Source: Ignelater luminosus (lineage: Eukaryota; Arthropoda; Insecta; Coleoptera; Elateridae). Taken from it: a DNA stretch of 64,000 nucleotides. Location: NCBI GenBank assembly GCA_011009095.1, contig VTPC01003622.1, forward strand, positions 1 to 64,000. Reading direction: 5' to 3'. The notes beneath the pieces are model-generated. The model saw nothing but the letters and a program-made list of their open reading frames with translations. It did not search any database and had not been told where the DNA came from. Position 1 is the first letter of the stretch, and every line of letters starts with the position of its first letter. A program made the translations under genes and the position numbers. Shown in pieces: positions 22,641 to 34,786 of the stretch.

Positions 22641-25600
22641 GGAAAAAAGTTTGATTTTATAAAATTAAACAGGAAAGAGGGATAAAGAAACCAAGCCTAA
22701 ACTAACAATAAATATCTGAAATAAATAATAAAATATTATTTAATAGTATTACATTATTTCATTATTTTATTGCATAATTTTATATTCAGTTTCTTCATTT
22801 GTAGTTACACATAGAAACTAATAACAATAATATACCATTTTGCAATAATAATTCTGTGAATAGTTTATTTCGCTCAATGTATAATATTGTATTTTATTAT
22901 ATAATTACTACTAGTTTTGCTATAAGAATTTACAACTCTTTTACTAAAGTAATAAACACACTTTTATAGTATACATAGCATCATTTACAGTGAAGAAGGT
23001 AAAAAGTAAGTGCATAATTATTACGAGATGTGTATTCTTGATTCAACCCTACCTGTAATTGAAATATTTTTTCAGTTGGTTTTAAAATTTAATAATTTAT
23101 TATTTATAACAAATATTAATATTGCAACAATACATTAATAAAATAAAAAATTGATTTGTGCAAGAAAATGTTGAAGTTTGTCAATTTCTTTGCTACGGTT
23201 TGATGGTGGACCGGTATAAAAACATTACTCACAATCAGTGCAGTGTTAGCTATGCAGCTATAACTTCTGTATACAACATCAAAGAAATCAGTCATACAAA
23301 TAACCTTTTTGTTTAACACAACCGATTAGCAAATAACTAGCAAAATGAAAAGTGGCAGACTACGCACATAAATATATTGCAAGACACCATCGCTGAATGT
23401 TGATTCTGTTAAATATACAAGAAAGTTATAAAACATCGTTTAGGTACAATAAACTTTAAAACACATAATTAAAAGAATTTAATATGTATGCAACAAAGAT
23501 AAACAAGAATTTTCAGTTAATCAATCGCAGACATAAAATTTCACCAATTTCACCATCTTAAAATATAAAAAGGTGTATATTTAATTTATAGTATTTAAAG
23601 TGTCATAATTATAATAACTTAATTACAATGCATGTTAATATCGTAAAAATTGAAAGACGACTCAACCTTTTTTTTAAACGTTTCCTACTCTCACCTTCTC
23701 TGAGACCTTCCCGTCAATTTATTTCAGTATTAAAAGCGTGGAATTTTTATGCAAGATCTGTTTGTGTTCCAAAACTGCATTAAATTATTGTTTTGTGATT
23801 GATAAAATAATCTTCCTATTGCAGAAATGATGTATTTTTAGCGTGATTATGTTGTTAATATAAGCAGTCGTATGGAAAACATGAAAAAGTTAAATACTTT
23901 AGCACAGTTTAATATTCGGTTTCGGTTTTTTTGAAGATGCTAATTACAGTGTTTAAATTTACTGTTTGAACTCCAAGCTATAATTTTTATTCATTTTGCT
24001 TACTTTTTGAGTTCGAATAGTTTCAGAATATCAGAATGAAGAAAAAACTGTAAACTTAATTTTAAATTAAACAAGGACACTGTAATTTAAAATTTCTCAA
24101 CAATAATATGGGATGATCAATTTTCATTGGATTAATTAAAAATTGCAGCTTAAGCGTGATGTGTCAAGGATCAGAAGATAATAACAATAATGCTGCAGTA
24201 TAGTAAATATGTAGATTTAAGGAGGTGTTCTTTACTTTAAAGTTTCGCAAAAAGAAATACCTATATTTTATAACCAATAATTAGTATAATTATTTTATCT
24301 TAGTTACGTAACCTTAAAACTTAGTATCTGGTAGGTAGGTATTACTTTTTATAAATTTATTTTATCTCTGTTGATTTTTATCTTACAATCAGTGTGTACT
24401 TTTAATGGTGTGCTATTGATTTTCTAAATCGACCTAGTTTCCAGTAAAAATATCTATTGGAAAAACTCTGATTTAATTATTCTAAGAATTATAAATATCT
24501 TTATGTGCAGAAATTCAATAATTACCTTTAATTAAAACAAGGAATTCGAGTGTTTGCAAGTGAAAGATTTGAAAAACGCTAATTGTTTAATAAATATTAA
24601 TTGGAAGAAAATAAGGAAGAAATTGCATTTCTTTTATAGTTTTTTACGGGAATGAAATCATAGGAAAGCTATCTGGTAGGTATACAAGAAATTTCTTTAT
24701 AAATATACACATGCTGTAAAAGGTTACGGTTTTACAAGCATTTTATGTATAGTATAGGCTTATTCGAACTCGACCCTCACCACTGCCATCTCGTAAACTA
24801 TTATAATTGATTAATTTGGATAGAGCTATGTATACTTTATATATAATTTATAATCTAAAAAAAGAAAACTCGAACTAACTTCATTTGTTTTTGCAATAAC
24901 CTCAAAAAACTGAAGTTTGGAATATGGCATATTCTCCACGAATTGAAAGTTCAACGAGTGCAAAACTTTTTCTACTACTATAAGTTGCATTTTTCTAACA
25001 CTGCTTTTTATGCAGAAATTACAAATTAACAATTGTTTGAATTTTTTGTTAAGCATCGTATTGCCTGTATATACGTATCCAAGGTGACAGACTGTAATTT
25101 GTTTGAGAATTTTTCCAAGGTGTACCATTGGTTGTAATTTAACAAAACACAAATAAAAGTTTAATTTTGTTTTTGTTTTCTTGGATACTAAGTAAATATA
25201 TTATGCAATGTTGCACTATAGTGCATATTTAATTATTTTTTTATGTTTTCTCATTATGCAATTGTAAGCGATTAAAAGTAAGTACATCTGAAAAAATTTA
25301 TTCTTCTATTTAATGAAAATGATTTTGAGTATTTTGTTTTGTAGATGAATACGAGGTTTGGCCAGAATTCATCAAACAAACTATTTAACTATACATAAAG
25401 CGGGAAATGAGATCAATTTAATTAATATAAAGTTTAAATTTCTAGAAATCTTGCAAAGAGAAATATTACGCGTTGAGAATAATGGAAACTTCCCCACAAT
25501 TGGCTTTTTTAAATATTTTTGCAATTTTGATTTGTATTGAAAGGATTAACATATAAACAATTCAGAAAATTCGATTTTATGCTGTAGTATATTAGAGCTA

Positions 25601-26149
25601 TTGCAGTTTAAAAGTTTTGGATTATTACTAAATACCTTAAAGTGACGCTACACTCAGAAACTCTTTTGGTAATGACAGTTGATACAATAGCGTACTTTGC
25701 AAAGCAAGAAGATAGAAATCAAGCCATTTTGAAGGACAGGTAATCAACTTATTTTGAAGAAATGTGGCATACACCCTTTTTCAGACAAATGTGTGGAAAA
25801 GTGCTTGCACTTGTACTCTTTTTTCTCAAAATATAACATAACTTTATTCTTGTTAAAAATGACAAATAAAAAATACAATTTTTATAAAAATTATGATATG
25901 TATACCGGTGGTACGTAGGATAACAGCTGTTTGAAGTTTCTTCTTATTTAGTTCTTTTTATTTAGGTTCCAGTTCATTTAAAATGTTATGATTTGCTACT
26001 CATCCTTTTTTGCCTACGTTTACTGCTTTAAATTTCTTGTCAAAGGCATATTTTACAAACATAGTGTTGAGATGATCAAAATCAAATCGGAAACATCTGA
26101 CGGACGAAAATTTGAGCAATTCTTTATTATCGCAAATTTTTTTCGGGTC
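22641..26149. other. AT-rich DNA, no recognised gene
   Basis: A 108-codon minus frame (24826-25152) is the longest. It has no motif I know and an AT-driven composition, so I do not call it a gene. A 23-base segment at 24760-24782 recurs inverted at 28409-28431 with one difference. Confidence 0.45.
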
Positions 26150-26370
26150 TATCGCGTCGTTTGGTTCTCTCGAGCCTGTCTGACCTCTCAGGTCCTTTGG
26201 AGCTCCGGCGTGTTGGACCAGTCGAGCCTCCGGCCTGTTGGAGTGTTCGGACCTCTCGGGCCATCAGGCCTGTCGAGTATTTTAAACGTCTTGGCCCTTC
26301 GGGTCTCCCGGATCTATGGGGCCGTTTGGATCTCTCGATCCTCTCGGGTCTATTAGAACTGTTGTTTTAC
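26150..26370. repeat. GC-rich array with 9-bp periodicity, copy 1
   Basis: This stretch is made of degenerate nonamers of the type CTCTCGGGC, CTGTCGGAC and CTTTTGGAC, sharply GC-richer than its surroundings. About 90 bases (roughly 26262-26350), including CGTCTTGGCCCTTCGGGTCT, match 39815-39900 closely, so the two arrays are copies of one dispersed repeat. Read on the minus strand, one frame gives collagen-like Gly-X-Y stretches such as DPNGPIDPGDPKGQ, which follows from the 9-bp period. There is no evidence that it is translated. Confidence 0.65.
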
Positions 26371-27054
26371 TATCCGTACCGCCATCTACTAACTGCCTGG
26401 AGCTCTAGCCGTCCGTATCCTATGTATTAGTTGATGAATGAGTACACCCCATTTCTTGGATTCCCCCTTTTATTTCTCATTTATTCTTTTATTTCAGAAG
26501 ATTTTAATTTTAGATTTAAAATTGGATTTTCGTTCCACTACTAGATTGCCTTTACAAAGAGCTTGGTACTTTCGTCCCCAATAAAGTAATTAATACCCGA
26601 TGAAATTCAAATAATTAAAAGCGGCGTTGCAATTTATACCAGTATAAACGGTACCATTGAACTTTGCGTCAAGACTAAACCCTGTGACGACAGATATTGT
26701 CGACCCATCTGTCAGTCTGTCGGCAGTGTCGATTTGGGGTAGAATTCCAAGACGGCGGCAACGAAAGCAGAAGGCTTTTGGTGGATTTTCTTACTATTAT
26801 TTGGATACGATGACGAATTTGTGTTGTTCGGCGGACTTTGACCGATGGGACTGGCATTGTATAATCGGATGCCTGCAGAGATGAAGGGCTTAGTCAATTA
26901 CGGATTGTCAGGTTTTTAGTTAGATCCAACAGTTCATATACGGTTCGAAAACTTTCTCTAGAGATGAATTGACGGTCCTTGGGTTGAAGGTTACTGTGAA
27001 GCGAATGCAGCTTTCTTTTGGAATCCATGGACGGCTTTCATCTCATTACATTCT
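26371..27054. other. No recognised gene; possibly part of the gag element
   Basis: Between the array and the gag-like frame. The minus frames at 26675-26897 carry no motif that I can place. Confidence 0.35.
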
Positions 27055-27560
27055 TCAATATACTGTCATAGTCACTACCATTTTTGTGTGGTTGCTTCTT
27101 GTTCTAACCTGATGCCTCAAATTGACCCTAGGTTTGCCAATTACTTCTGTTGTTACGGTACCATGATACGTAGTAGTGTCTTTTAACAGAATAGAAATTT
27201 CGACTAGCAGTTCGTCTTTGGAGATAGCATATAACAATTTGAGTTCTTCCACGCTTTCCAGAAATGTTACTGGATCTGTTTTCCCATTGTAGAGTTTTAT
27301 TCATTTATGTGTATAGGACAGAGCCAGATTACTGGTTGCTGGCTGTATTGAATGTACTAGAACAGGCAGTTGCTGTACGGACGGCAGCTCTTGAACGGAC
27401 AACAATTGTTGAATGGACGGTAACTGTTGTGATGGTAGACACTGGGCAAGTGGAATACTTAGAGATAAATGAATAGAGGATGGGATTGATGTCGGACTGC
27501 TATATTGCAGCTGTAAAGGTCGGAGTCGTACTAGTACTGATGACTGTAATTGCGGATTGT
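27055..27560 (-). pseudogene. Ty3/Gypsy-like gag remnant
   Basis: The minus strand reads a Gln/Pro/Ser-rich stretch with repeats such as QQLPSIQQLL and ELPSVQQLP (27350-27450), then a stop near 27305. In frame after it come LYNGKTDPVTFLESVEELK and LLYAISKDELLVEISILL. The 'F.G..DP..FL..LEEL...Y.I..D.LL..L..LL' pattern is typical of the capsid domain of Gypsy-type retrotransposon Gag, which builds the particle that packages the element's RNA. The nucleocapsid zinc knuckle and all of pol are absent nearby. The family is inferred from this pattern. Confidence 0.45.
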
Positions 27561-27954
27561 GTTGTCATGGTACTGGTAGGCATGAAAACAGGCGAAATAG
27601 TAGTTGATCCTGGACTTCTGAACGGATGTATGCGGCTTTTCCTTTCTGAAAAATGATTTCACCAGACGTAAATGGATATTCTTAATAATATTGCCACTAA
27701 ATTTCTTTATAATTCTGAATCCAGCATTTTAATATTTTTATATCTTTGTAAAGATTTAACTGAATTAGAATTGTGTTATGAAGAATTCTTTAAAAATTAA
27801 AATAATTAACGAAAATATTTTTTTCTAAATTTAAAATGGAAAAAACATGGAATATTTTTGTTTTTAATGGAATAATAATTTAATTTCTTTAAAATTTTTA
27901 AAATTATTTACTTTTAAACACTAAAACATTTTTTTAAATTTTAAAATTACAAAA

Positions 27955-28050
27955 AAAATTATTTCGCTGACGGGATTTGAACTTTCTTTCTTACACAAAA
28001 AAAGGCTTCTAATGGGAGACCCTTTACCACCAGGCTACGCTGGTTCTTAT
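27955..28050 (-). mobile_element. tRNA-derived SINE head
   Basis: On the minus strand, TAGCCTGGTGGTAA (28024-28037) fits the RNA polymerase III A box (TRGYNNANNGG). GTTCAAATCCCGTCAG (27967-27982) fits the B box (GGTTCGANTCC) followed by the T-stem side. Their spacing is about 45 bases, as in a tRNA, but the D and anticodon stems are poor, so this is a tRNA-like relic rather than a tRNA gene. An AT-rich body follows towards 27850. The parent tRNA is not determinable by eye. Confidence 0.55.
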
Positions 28051-31000
28051 TAATTAATTTTAATTTATGAGGACTTAAACACGATAGGAGTTTCAATTTG
28101 AAAACAAAATTTCCGGTAAAATGCACATTTTGCAAAAAGATTCTCATTCATTTGTAAACATTAAACAATCATTTAAAATTTTAAATCATTTATAAGCGGC
28201 GACATTCCCTTGTAAGGTACTTGCTGTGCTACATTCCTGAGATCTACACAGAATTCTCTACTAAACCATATCAAAATTAAATTTAAGCCCCATAAGAAAA
28301 GATTAACTTGATGATGGTTCTGGAAAACTGAAACTTCGTATGGGAAAACAAAAAAAATCTAAAAATACTATTTCTGAGATTATTTCAATATAGTTTTCGA
28401 CATCCTAATGGTGAGGCTCGAGTTCGAATAACCCTTTACTTTTCTGCACTCACAGTCTTGTAACGTCATTATACTTAAAGTTGTCCGGAGACTCTATAAA
28501 CCAATATTTTTTTTATAACGTGATTTGCGACTTTATATTTATTTCCTTGTTGACTTTTAGTTGACCTATTGAATCCGTGAAGATTTATTATCTATCGGAA
28601 CTCGTAGGAACTGCATGTATGTTAATTTATTTCAAGGACATTATCGTTTGATTGAAAACGTGTAGAAAAGTGCAACTTAATTGCTTGAGAACATCGGTGT
28701 AAAAATATTTTATTTTTATTTGTATTCTACTACCAGCTTATCAGTTTCACGAATACCATTTCAAAATATACTAATAAATAAATGTAAATTATATCATGAA
28801 ACTGGTTTGGGGAGCTTCAGTCCTCGGTAATATTTTGTTGAATACGTCAAATCTGTCCTTGTTAGGAAGACCACAACTTAAGAAACATGTACTCTACACA
28901 ACAATAATACAGAATAAATAGTTCTCGAAGAAGACAAATCAAGTATGACTTGCACAAAAGGCTGTATTGAAATAAAAGATACTAATGCTTTTAACATTTG
29001 GACAATACCTACCTTGACAGTAATTCCATCATTCATCGCTAGTATTTTTTGCGCATTTCATTCATCTTATAGTTAGTAAAAATTACAAGAAATATTTTAC
29101 TCCTTGTTAAAAGCTTCTTTAAGTATAATAAAACTCTTTACATCGCTGGCTAAGAGCCTTTCATCAATTCAGTTGACCTGTTGTACTTCAAGCGAATGAC
29201 TTGGAACTGGAATTTAATCTTACCCAAATTTTTTGCTGTCCAGACGTCAACTTTTGCTTCAGAGGTCAGAAGATCGAATTGAGAACGATTAGTCAATCAG
29301 TAGGTATTTATCTGTACACTATCCAGGTGATATAATTTTTTATTTTATTGTTGCGGTTATATAAAAATGTTATTGTTCATTTATTTATTAGAAAGTCCTA
29401 ATTGTATTAAGATTAAAGTAACGATAATAGCAGTAATTTGTTATTTCATGTAAAATTTGTCAGGTTTTTATTATTTATTATTGTTAATAGTTTATATCAA
29501 TATGATTATTAATTACAGCCAATTCCTTAAGTTTATAATTAAAAAAATATTTTGATGATAATTTCTACATATAATCTTTGTGGGATGTAAAAGAAGATGA
29601 CTTTCTCTTAGATATGGAAAGTCGAAATTTTATAGTTGTATTTTATAGATTACAATCAGTTTTTTCGTTTTTTTAAAGATTATTGCAGATGAAATGTTTT
29701 AAATATATAATAAATTGACCAACAAAGATTTTTAATAGGTTATTGTTAAATCTCGAGCAGACACAAAAAACTGGTATGGCCATATACGTAGTAAATGCAT
29801 AGTTGATTGATTACGGCTCACCAATTTTACAGTTTACCATCCCACGTACCCGGATAACCCAAAAATCTGATGCATTAATGACCTAGTGCGGAACTTGCAA
29901 AAAAATCTTTTTTTCAAAATTGAATCAAAGCTGAACTTGAAAAAACGAAGGTTGCCGTTTTCTTTAAACGTTTACTAGAACTAATAAACAGTTTAGCGGT
30001 GATTGTCAACTTTATAATTATAACTCGTGTTTTTTTTCTTCGGATTACCATTGCTCACGTGTATCCTGAGGACAAGAATCCCGTTTAGTACTTATCGATT
30101 CTTAGATCGTTCTTCTGACCAAACCGGTCCGCGTCCTTCCGCATCATCCGCGATCCAAAAGAACACAACAAGACGCCCTCACCGGCAAGAAGTCACCTTG
30201 AGTTACGGTATATGTTTTACATTCCTAAAATTTTTTTGCTCCTCATTTTAATTACTACCATTTAGAATTAATTATTAATAACCGACATGAAGGTCGTGTA
30301 AGTTTACATGGAAGTCAATAGACAGCAAAAAGTCAAAATTGAATAAACCTGAGAAATTTTTTTATAATAAGTTAAATTTCTCAACAAGAAGAAAAAAAAA
30401 GCTTATATTAGTTATATTATAAATTTTGCTAATGGGGAAAGATGCGTGTAAAACCTCGGGTCCTCGACACATATCTCAGGTGGACACGCTAACATTCTTG
30501 ATAATCTCGAGAAACTTTTCTCGCGTTACTTATTAACTTGACTAACCTATGGAACGCTTTCATTGACAGTTCGAAAGTGTCCGTTATCAGTCGTTAATTT
30601 AATTTATCTTACAATATCATGCATGTATTTTGTTTTATATTAAATAAACATCGATACTTGTTGCTAAACTTGAGATTAACAAGAGAATATTTTAATGGAA
30701 AACATATGTATTTAAATATTTATAAATTTAATCTTTCAGAACAAAATTATGATACAACATAAGCTATTTACATTCAACAATTTTTACAATCGTAGAATTA
30801 TTGTTTAACATTATGTCTTTCTTTATTGGAAATACTAAAATATTGACGCAGTCGTACATATTATAGAATAGTCTTGGTCCCTCACCATTTATTTGTCTGA
30901 ACATCTATAATAGTTTACTATAGTCAATCCTTCTTATATTTCCTCCTTCTTTTAACTTACCGATTCTAATTGAAATCTTGTGCTTATAGTATTTTGGCGA

Positions 31001-31289
31001 TGCTTACTAACTTGAATTTATATAAATATGATGTTTCGATTGTCGTCGTTTCTTAGGTGGTCTCACCTTGGAAAATAGAAATAAATAACTGCCCATATCT
31101 GGAACGGATAGAATGGTTTCTGTGAAATGCACTTTTTCTTAATTGCAAATTAAATTAATTGGTATAACAAATCTGTTTATTTTTCAATTGACACTACTCT
31201 AATAAAATCTTTCTTATCTTTCACAAATCTTATCTTACAATTAGCTGTTAGATTATCTTATATTCACGTTGACGGATGTCTCAAATATT
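28051..31289. other. AT-rich DNA, no recognised gene
   Basis: The only local anomaly is 30027-30251, a 74-codon plus frame over a GC-richer patch (30060-30215) that ends at ACG|GTATAT, a weak donor-like site. It might be an exon, but other frames are nearly as open and no motif is seen. Confidence 0.4.
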
Positions 31290-32660
31290 TATACAGTGTG
31301 TCCCAAATTAGTGGCTCACCATTGGGATCTCAAGAAATTAAATTAGAAAAAAGATGATTATGTTAGAGGTCAATTCACTGATGTTTCTGGTTTCTTAAAA
31401 AAATTCACGGTTTACTAGATATTTGCTAAAAATGCAATTATCTAATTTTCTTTAAAATGAAATACCTCAGGAACGCGCAAAGATAGAAAAGATTGACAAA
31501 GAAGGAATTTTAGAGTACTGACTCTCAAACACAAAAAAGTCATTTCTGCAATCGTCTTCTGTTTTACTTTTGCGATGGGAGGTAAACGCAAATTGTTTTA
31601 AATGGAACGCCTACTTGATTTTCAAATTGCTGAATAGTACATTTTAAATGCCTTTCAGTGATATAAGGTTTAACACGGTTATTCTTTTGTTCTACCAAGT
31701 TATGAAGTGAAAACCATTTTCATCGTAATGTGCCATGAAACCAAATAGCATCAAATACATCAATTACGCAGCTAGCCAGTTGTTGTTAATGCCCACTATT
31801 ACATTTTAAAAGGGTAATTTCTTTTGTTTTAGTAACTGTTACGTAACAAATAGGTACAATTTATTTGATAAGGATCCGCGATTTCATAGATTTTATATAT
31901 TTTCCTTAAAAAATGATTTCAAAAATTTAAACTTAATGAAAATGATTTTGTATTACACAGGTATTTTTCATCACAATCCAGAGTATTTCAAGCGGTGATG
32001 ATTTATATCAACTCACCGGAACTACGTTTACAAATCGCCGGGAACGGTGATCACATCCATGGAATATGTTTCAGCGTGACTACACCATATTGCCTCTTTG
32101 AATTCCACCTCAGACAAGTTATAAAGTTTTTTATTGGTTTCTTAAGTGTCACAATGCTAAACCCAAGAAAGTTTGGTAATCTAACGCCGGCTATTGTTCT
32201 TTTCCATATTTTTAAAGGACAACATAGAACGACCAATATCAAAATCGGCGACCCATACAGTTTAATAGAATTTAACACAATAGAGGATTTCCAATAAACT
32301 CACACATTGGAGAATAAATTCTCAACAAAACCACGCACCAATTCAACACACCCTCTTGCTTCAAGAATCGACGCCACAATAATCCACCCTACTCACAAGA
32401 TCAATGACCCACACCAGAAAAACGTAATACAGTTATGCACTGAATTCCAAACACGAAAGTGACTAAACTTATAAACGTTGATTTAAAAGGATAATCGATG
32501 ATATTTGACTTTTATTTTACTTTTTCGATTTGAATTAGGAATTCTAAGAAATCTTCACACAAAAATAGGATTTGTATACGGGAAAACAACGGATATCCAA
32601 AAAAAATGCTAAAATACGAACATAGTTCAAGATTGCTCAGCAAAGCGAAAACGACTTCTT
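31290..32660 (+). mobile_element. Dispersed element, copy 2 (ATACAGTGTGTCCC start)
   Basis: The segment starts ATACAGTGTGTCCCAAATTA. Its last 350 bases (32300-32655) match 58795-59130 over their whole length by eye, including GCTTCAAG..TCGACGCCA, AACACGAAAGTG and CTTTTATTTTACTTTTT. The copy near 58.2 kb likewise begins ATACAATGTGTCC, so both ends are shared by the two loci. The middle here includes a 100-codon frame (31995-32297) with no recognised motif. The type of element is unknown; its size here is about 1.37 kb against 0.89 kb at the other copy. Confidence 0.5.
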
Positions 32661-32726
32661 GAACGGAGTTAATATTATGAAAGATTAGCGGTAACATGCT
32701 GAAGATTATACAAATAAAATATTGAA

Positions 32727-33056
32727 TTGGTTGAATTACCTTGTGGCCAAATTCAATCAGTAATAGCTGCACTGGGAGATTCATATTCCGTAGTAAGCTT
32801 CCACGGTAAACACAGAAGCTGCGGTACATTATCTAACAATACGGTAATCAAAGCCGTAGAGACCGCTGAAGCGGATTCCAAACTGAACTCAGCAAAATAC
32901 AGTACCTACTCGGTAACTGAAAAAACTCTGACGAAAGTAACAGACAGACAAATCACTGCGATGTTAGGTTCCGTTCTGAAATCTCTTCTGCCAAAGTTCA
33001 AATGGAATTCTGAGCCCGATTTGCAACTATTGTTGATTGCTAGATGTTATCATTAA
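32727..33056 (+). CDS. Unrecognised 109-residue reading frame
   Basis: The frame is less AT-driven than the surroundings and uses a balanced residue set (LGDSYSVVSFHGKHRSCGT, then AVETAEADSKLNSAKYSTY, then KVTDRQITAMLGSVLKSLL). I recognise no family. It ends just before a GC-richer tract with TGTGGCGGGTG (33074), which resembles the TGTGGCGAGCG start of the candidate LTR at 3043. It may therefore be the tail of a retroelement protein, but it may also be chance. The opposite strand is equally open (32512-32829). Confidence 0.2.
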   Translation: MVELPCGQIQSVIAALGDSYSVVSFHGKHRSCGTLSNNTVIKAVETAEADSKLNSAKYSTYSVTEKTLTKVTDRQITAMLGSVLKSLLPKFKWNSEPDLQLLLIARCYH

Positions 33057-33289
33057 AGGCCGGACATTGTTGACTGTGGCGGGTGATGATGACCGATGCT
33101 GGAGAGATGACGCTGAAGCGTAACAACGTACGGAGAAAGAGAAGCTGTGATACTCGAGATTAGCTGCTGTTGATTTTACGACATACAGGCGGTTTTCAGG
33201 ATCACATCTTCATACGCTCACGCTGTGGAAGAGGCGCTCGGTAGCGGCCGGTAGGAATAAACGATGGTATAGGCAGAAAAGGGACTTTA

Positions 33290-34786
33290 GTGAAAACCAA
33301 TAAATCAAGTTTTTGTCTACCCTTGTTATTTCAGCTGTAACGTCTGGATTATTAAAAAATCATCTTGATGTATTTCCGTTGTTTGTGGTACTCATGCATT
33401 GTTTGCCAACGTCGATTTTGAGTCTTAGTTTCTTAAAGAACTCGTTCTGAATTCTTTTTTTGTCTCTTCTTTGGCATTTCTTGTTTCAGCATTGGTCCTC
33501 CACTTTTCAAATGATTTATTATAGGCAATGTGGAGAAGGCATTCCATGAATTTTATTCGTGCGTGTGGGGGTGACGATCCTACCCTGAATGCATCCGTGT
33601 TTTCTGGTTTATTACGCACCAGATCTAAATGGTTCACATCCGATGGTTTTGCCTTACAGATGAAACACTGCGTTTACTGTAGTACCGATAATTGTTTAAG
33701 CAATCTTTCCATAAATCATCGTAAACAGTAGTTCATGATTCACTTTGTAGGTTTTACCACTGATGTGGACTAAGGTATCGTTGAGGTTGGCGATTTCAGA
33801 CTCCACTCTTGCAATTTCATTTTGCATGCTCTTAGCAGTTTCTTTACATTATTGAAATTGGATTGACCTACAAAATCTCGTTGAAGAAGGTCTTATATTG
33901 TTCTAGTGCGCCAAAGTTTTATTTTCTTTTTTATGTAGGCGAAGAAGAACTAGGGACGTAAGAAACATACTCGCATCCAAAACATTTTCTTCTTCAAAAG
34001 TTTGTTTGTATTCGCTGTAACCAGATGAACCAACACAGCCCCATTTTGACACTAAAGTTATTTTTTCGCTCATGGATGCAAGCTCTTCTTTGGTTTTAGT
34101 TTTTAAAATCCTTTTTGTGGTGTGATCCATTAATTCTTGCCAACCCACACAGGCGTAACCTTCCGTTAATTCCACATATGTAGGGTAACATTCCTTCTTT
34201 TAGTTCAACACTTTATAGTAAGGTGGGAAAATATTACAACCCACTGTTTTGGTTGCTTGTCTAATTGCTTCATACTGAAACCTTGATAGAGAAGCATCCA
34301 GAATTAAAGCCACAGCCTTTTCCGCACTAAAATGAGAATAACTTGGTGATTTATCTCGAATCTTATTAGCTGCTACAGTAATAATTTCCTCAGAAACGTT
34401 GCTACGCAAACTTTTACCTTTTTGTCGTTTTGTTCGATCACAGTATTCTTCAAATGACTTTTCTGGTCGTCCACGTCGGAGACGTTTTGAAGGTGTTAGT
34501 TTATTTTCCGGAACAGTTTCCGTGGAACTTGAAGTAATTTTAAATATCCCTGCAAGCCATTTTGCATTCTTCAACAAGAAAGTTTTCTTGTTCCGCGATG
34601 CAGCTTGCCACCTTCGTTCAAAGTTTGGTAAAAAATGTCTACTCAGTTCATGATATATTTCTTCCATCACTGTCTCTGTTACTTCTGGATAGCTACATTT
34701 TATGTTTTCGAAACTCTATACACTTTGCGATTACTCGATAGAATAATGTCAACTAATTCTCGATAAGTTATACTAAAACTTCCCAT
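33290..34786 (-). pseudogene. RAG1/Transib-like transposase fossil
   Basis: A start at 34786 (MGSFSITYRELVDIILSSNR) leads, after frame changes, into a 156-codon frame (34670-34200). This carries WQAASRNKKTFLLKNAKWLA, the linker GRPEKSFEEYCDRTKRQKG and EKAVALILDASLSRFQYEAI. The next frame (34175-33903) has ELMDHTTKRIL and SKWGCVGSSGYSEYKQTF. The pattern continues with YKVNHELLFTMIYGKIAQ, a C-x-x-C-like site, then ARIKFMECLLHIAYNKSFEK (33490-33560), and finally TTNNGNTSR before FFNNPDVTAEIT (33330-33390). The final N-x-G-N-x-x-R motif resembles the one near the end of Transib and RAG1 proteins (MNGNFAR in RAG1). As I recall the family, the position that is Val in WGCVGSSG is normally the first catalytic Asp. 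At least five breaks make it non-functional. Another related DDE family is possible. Confidence 0.55.

Noticed and set aside
24826..25152. 108-codon minus-strand frame
   Set aside because: No recognised domain, AT-driven composition and no splice or neighbour support.
27955..28050. A functional tRNA gene
   Set aside because: The A and B boxes are present but the stems do not pair well enough, so a SINE head is the better reading.
31995..32297. 100-codon plus frame as a host exon after a TTACACAG acceptor-like site
   Set aside because: All three frames are fairly open at the start, no motif is visible, and it lies inside a dispersed repeat.
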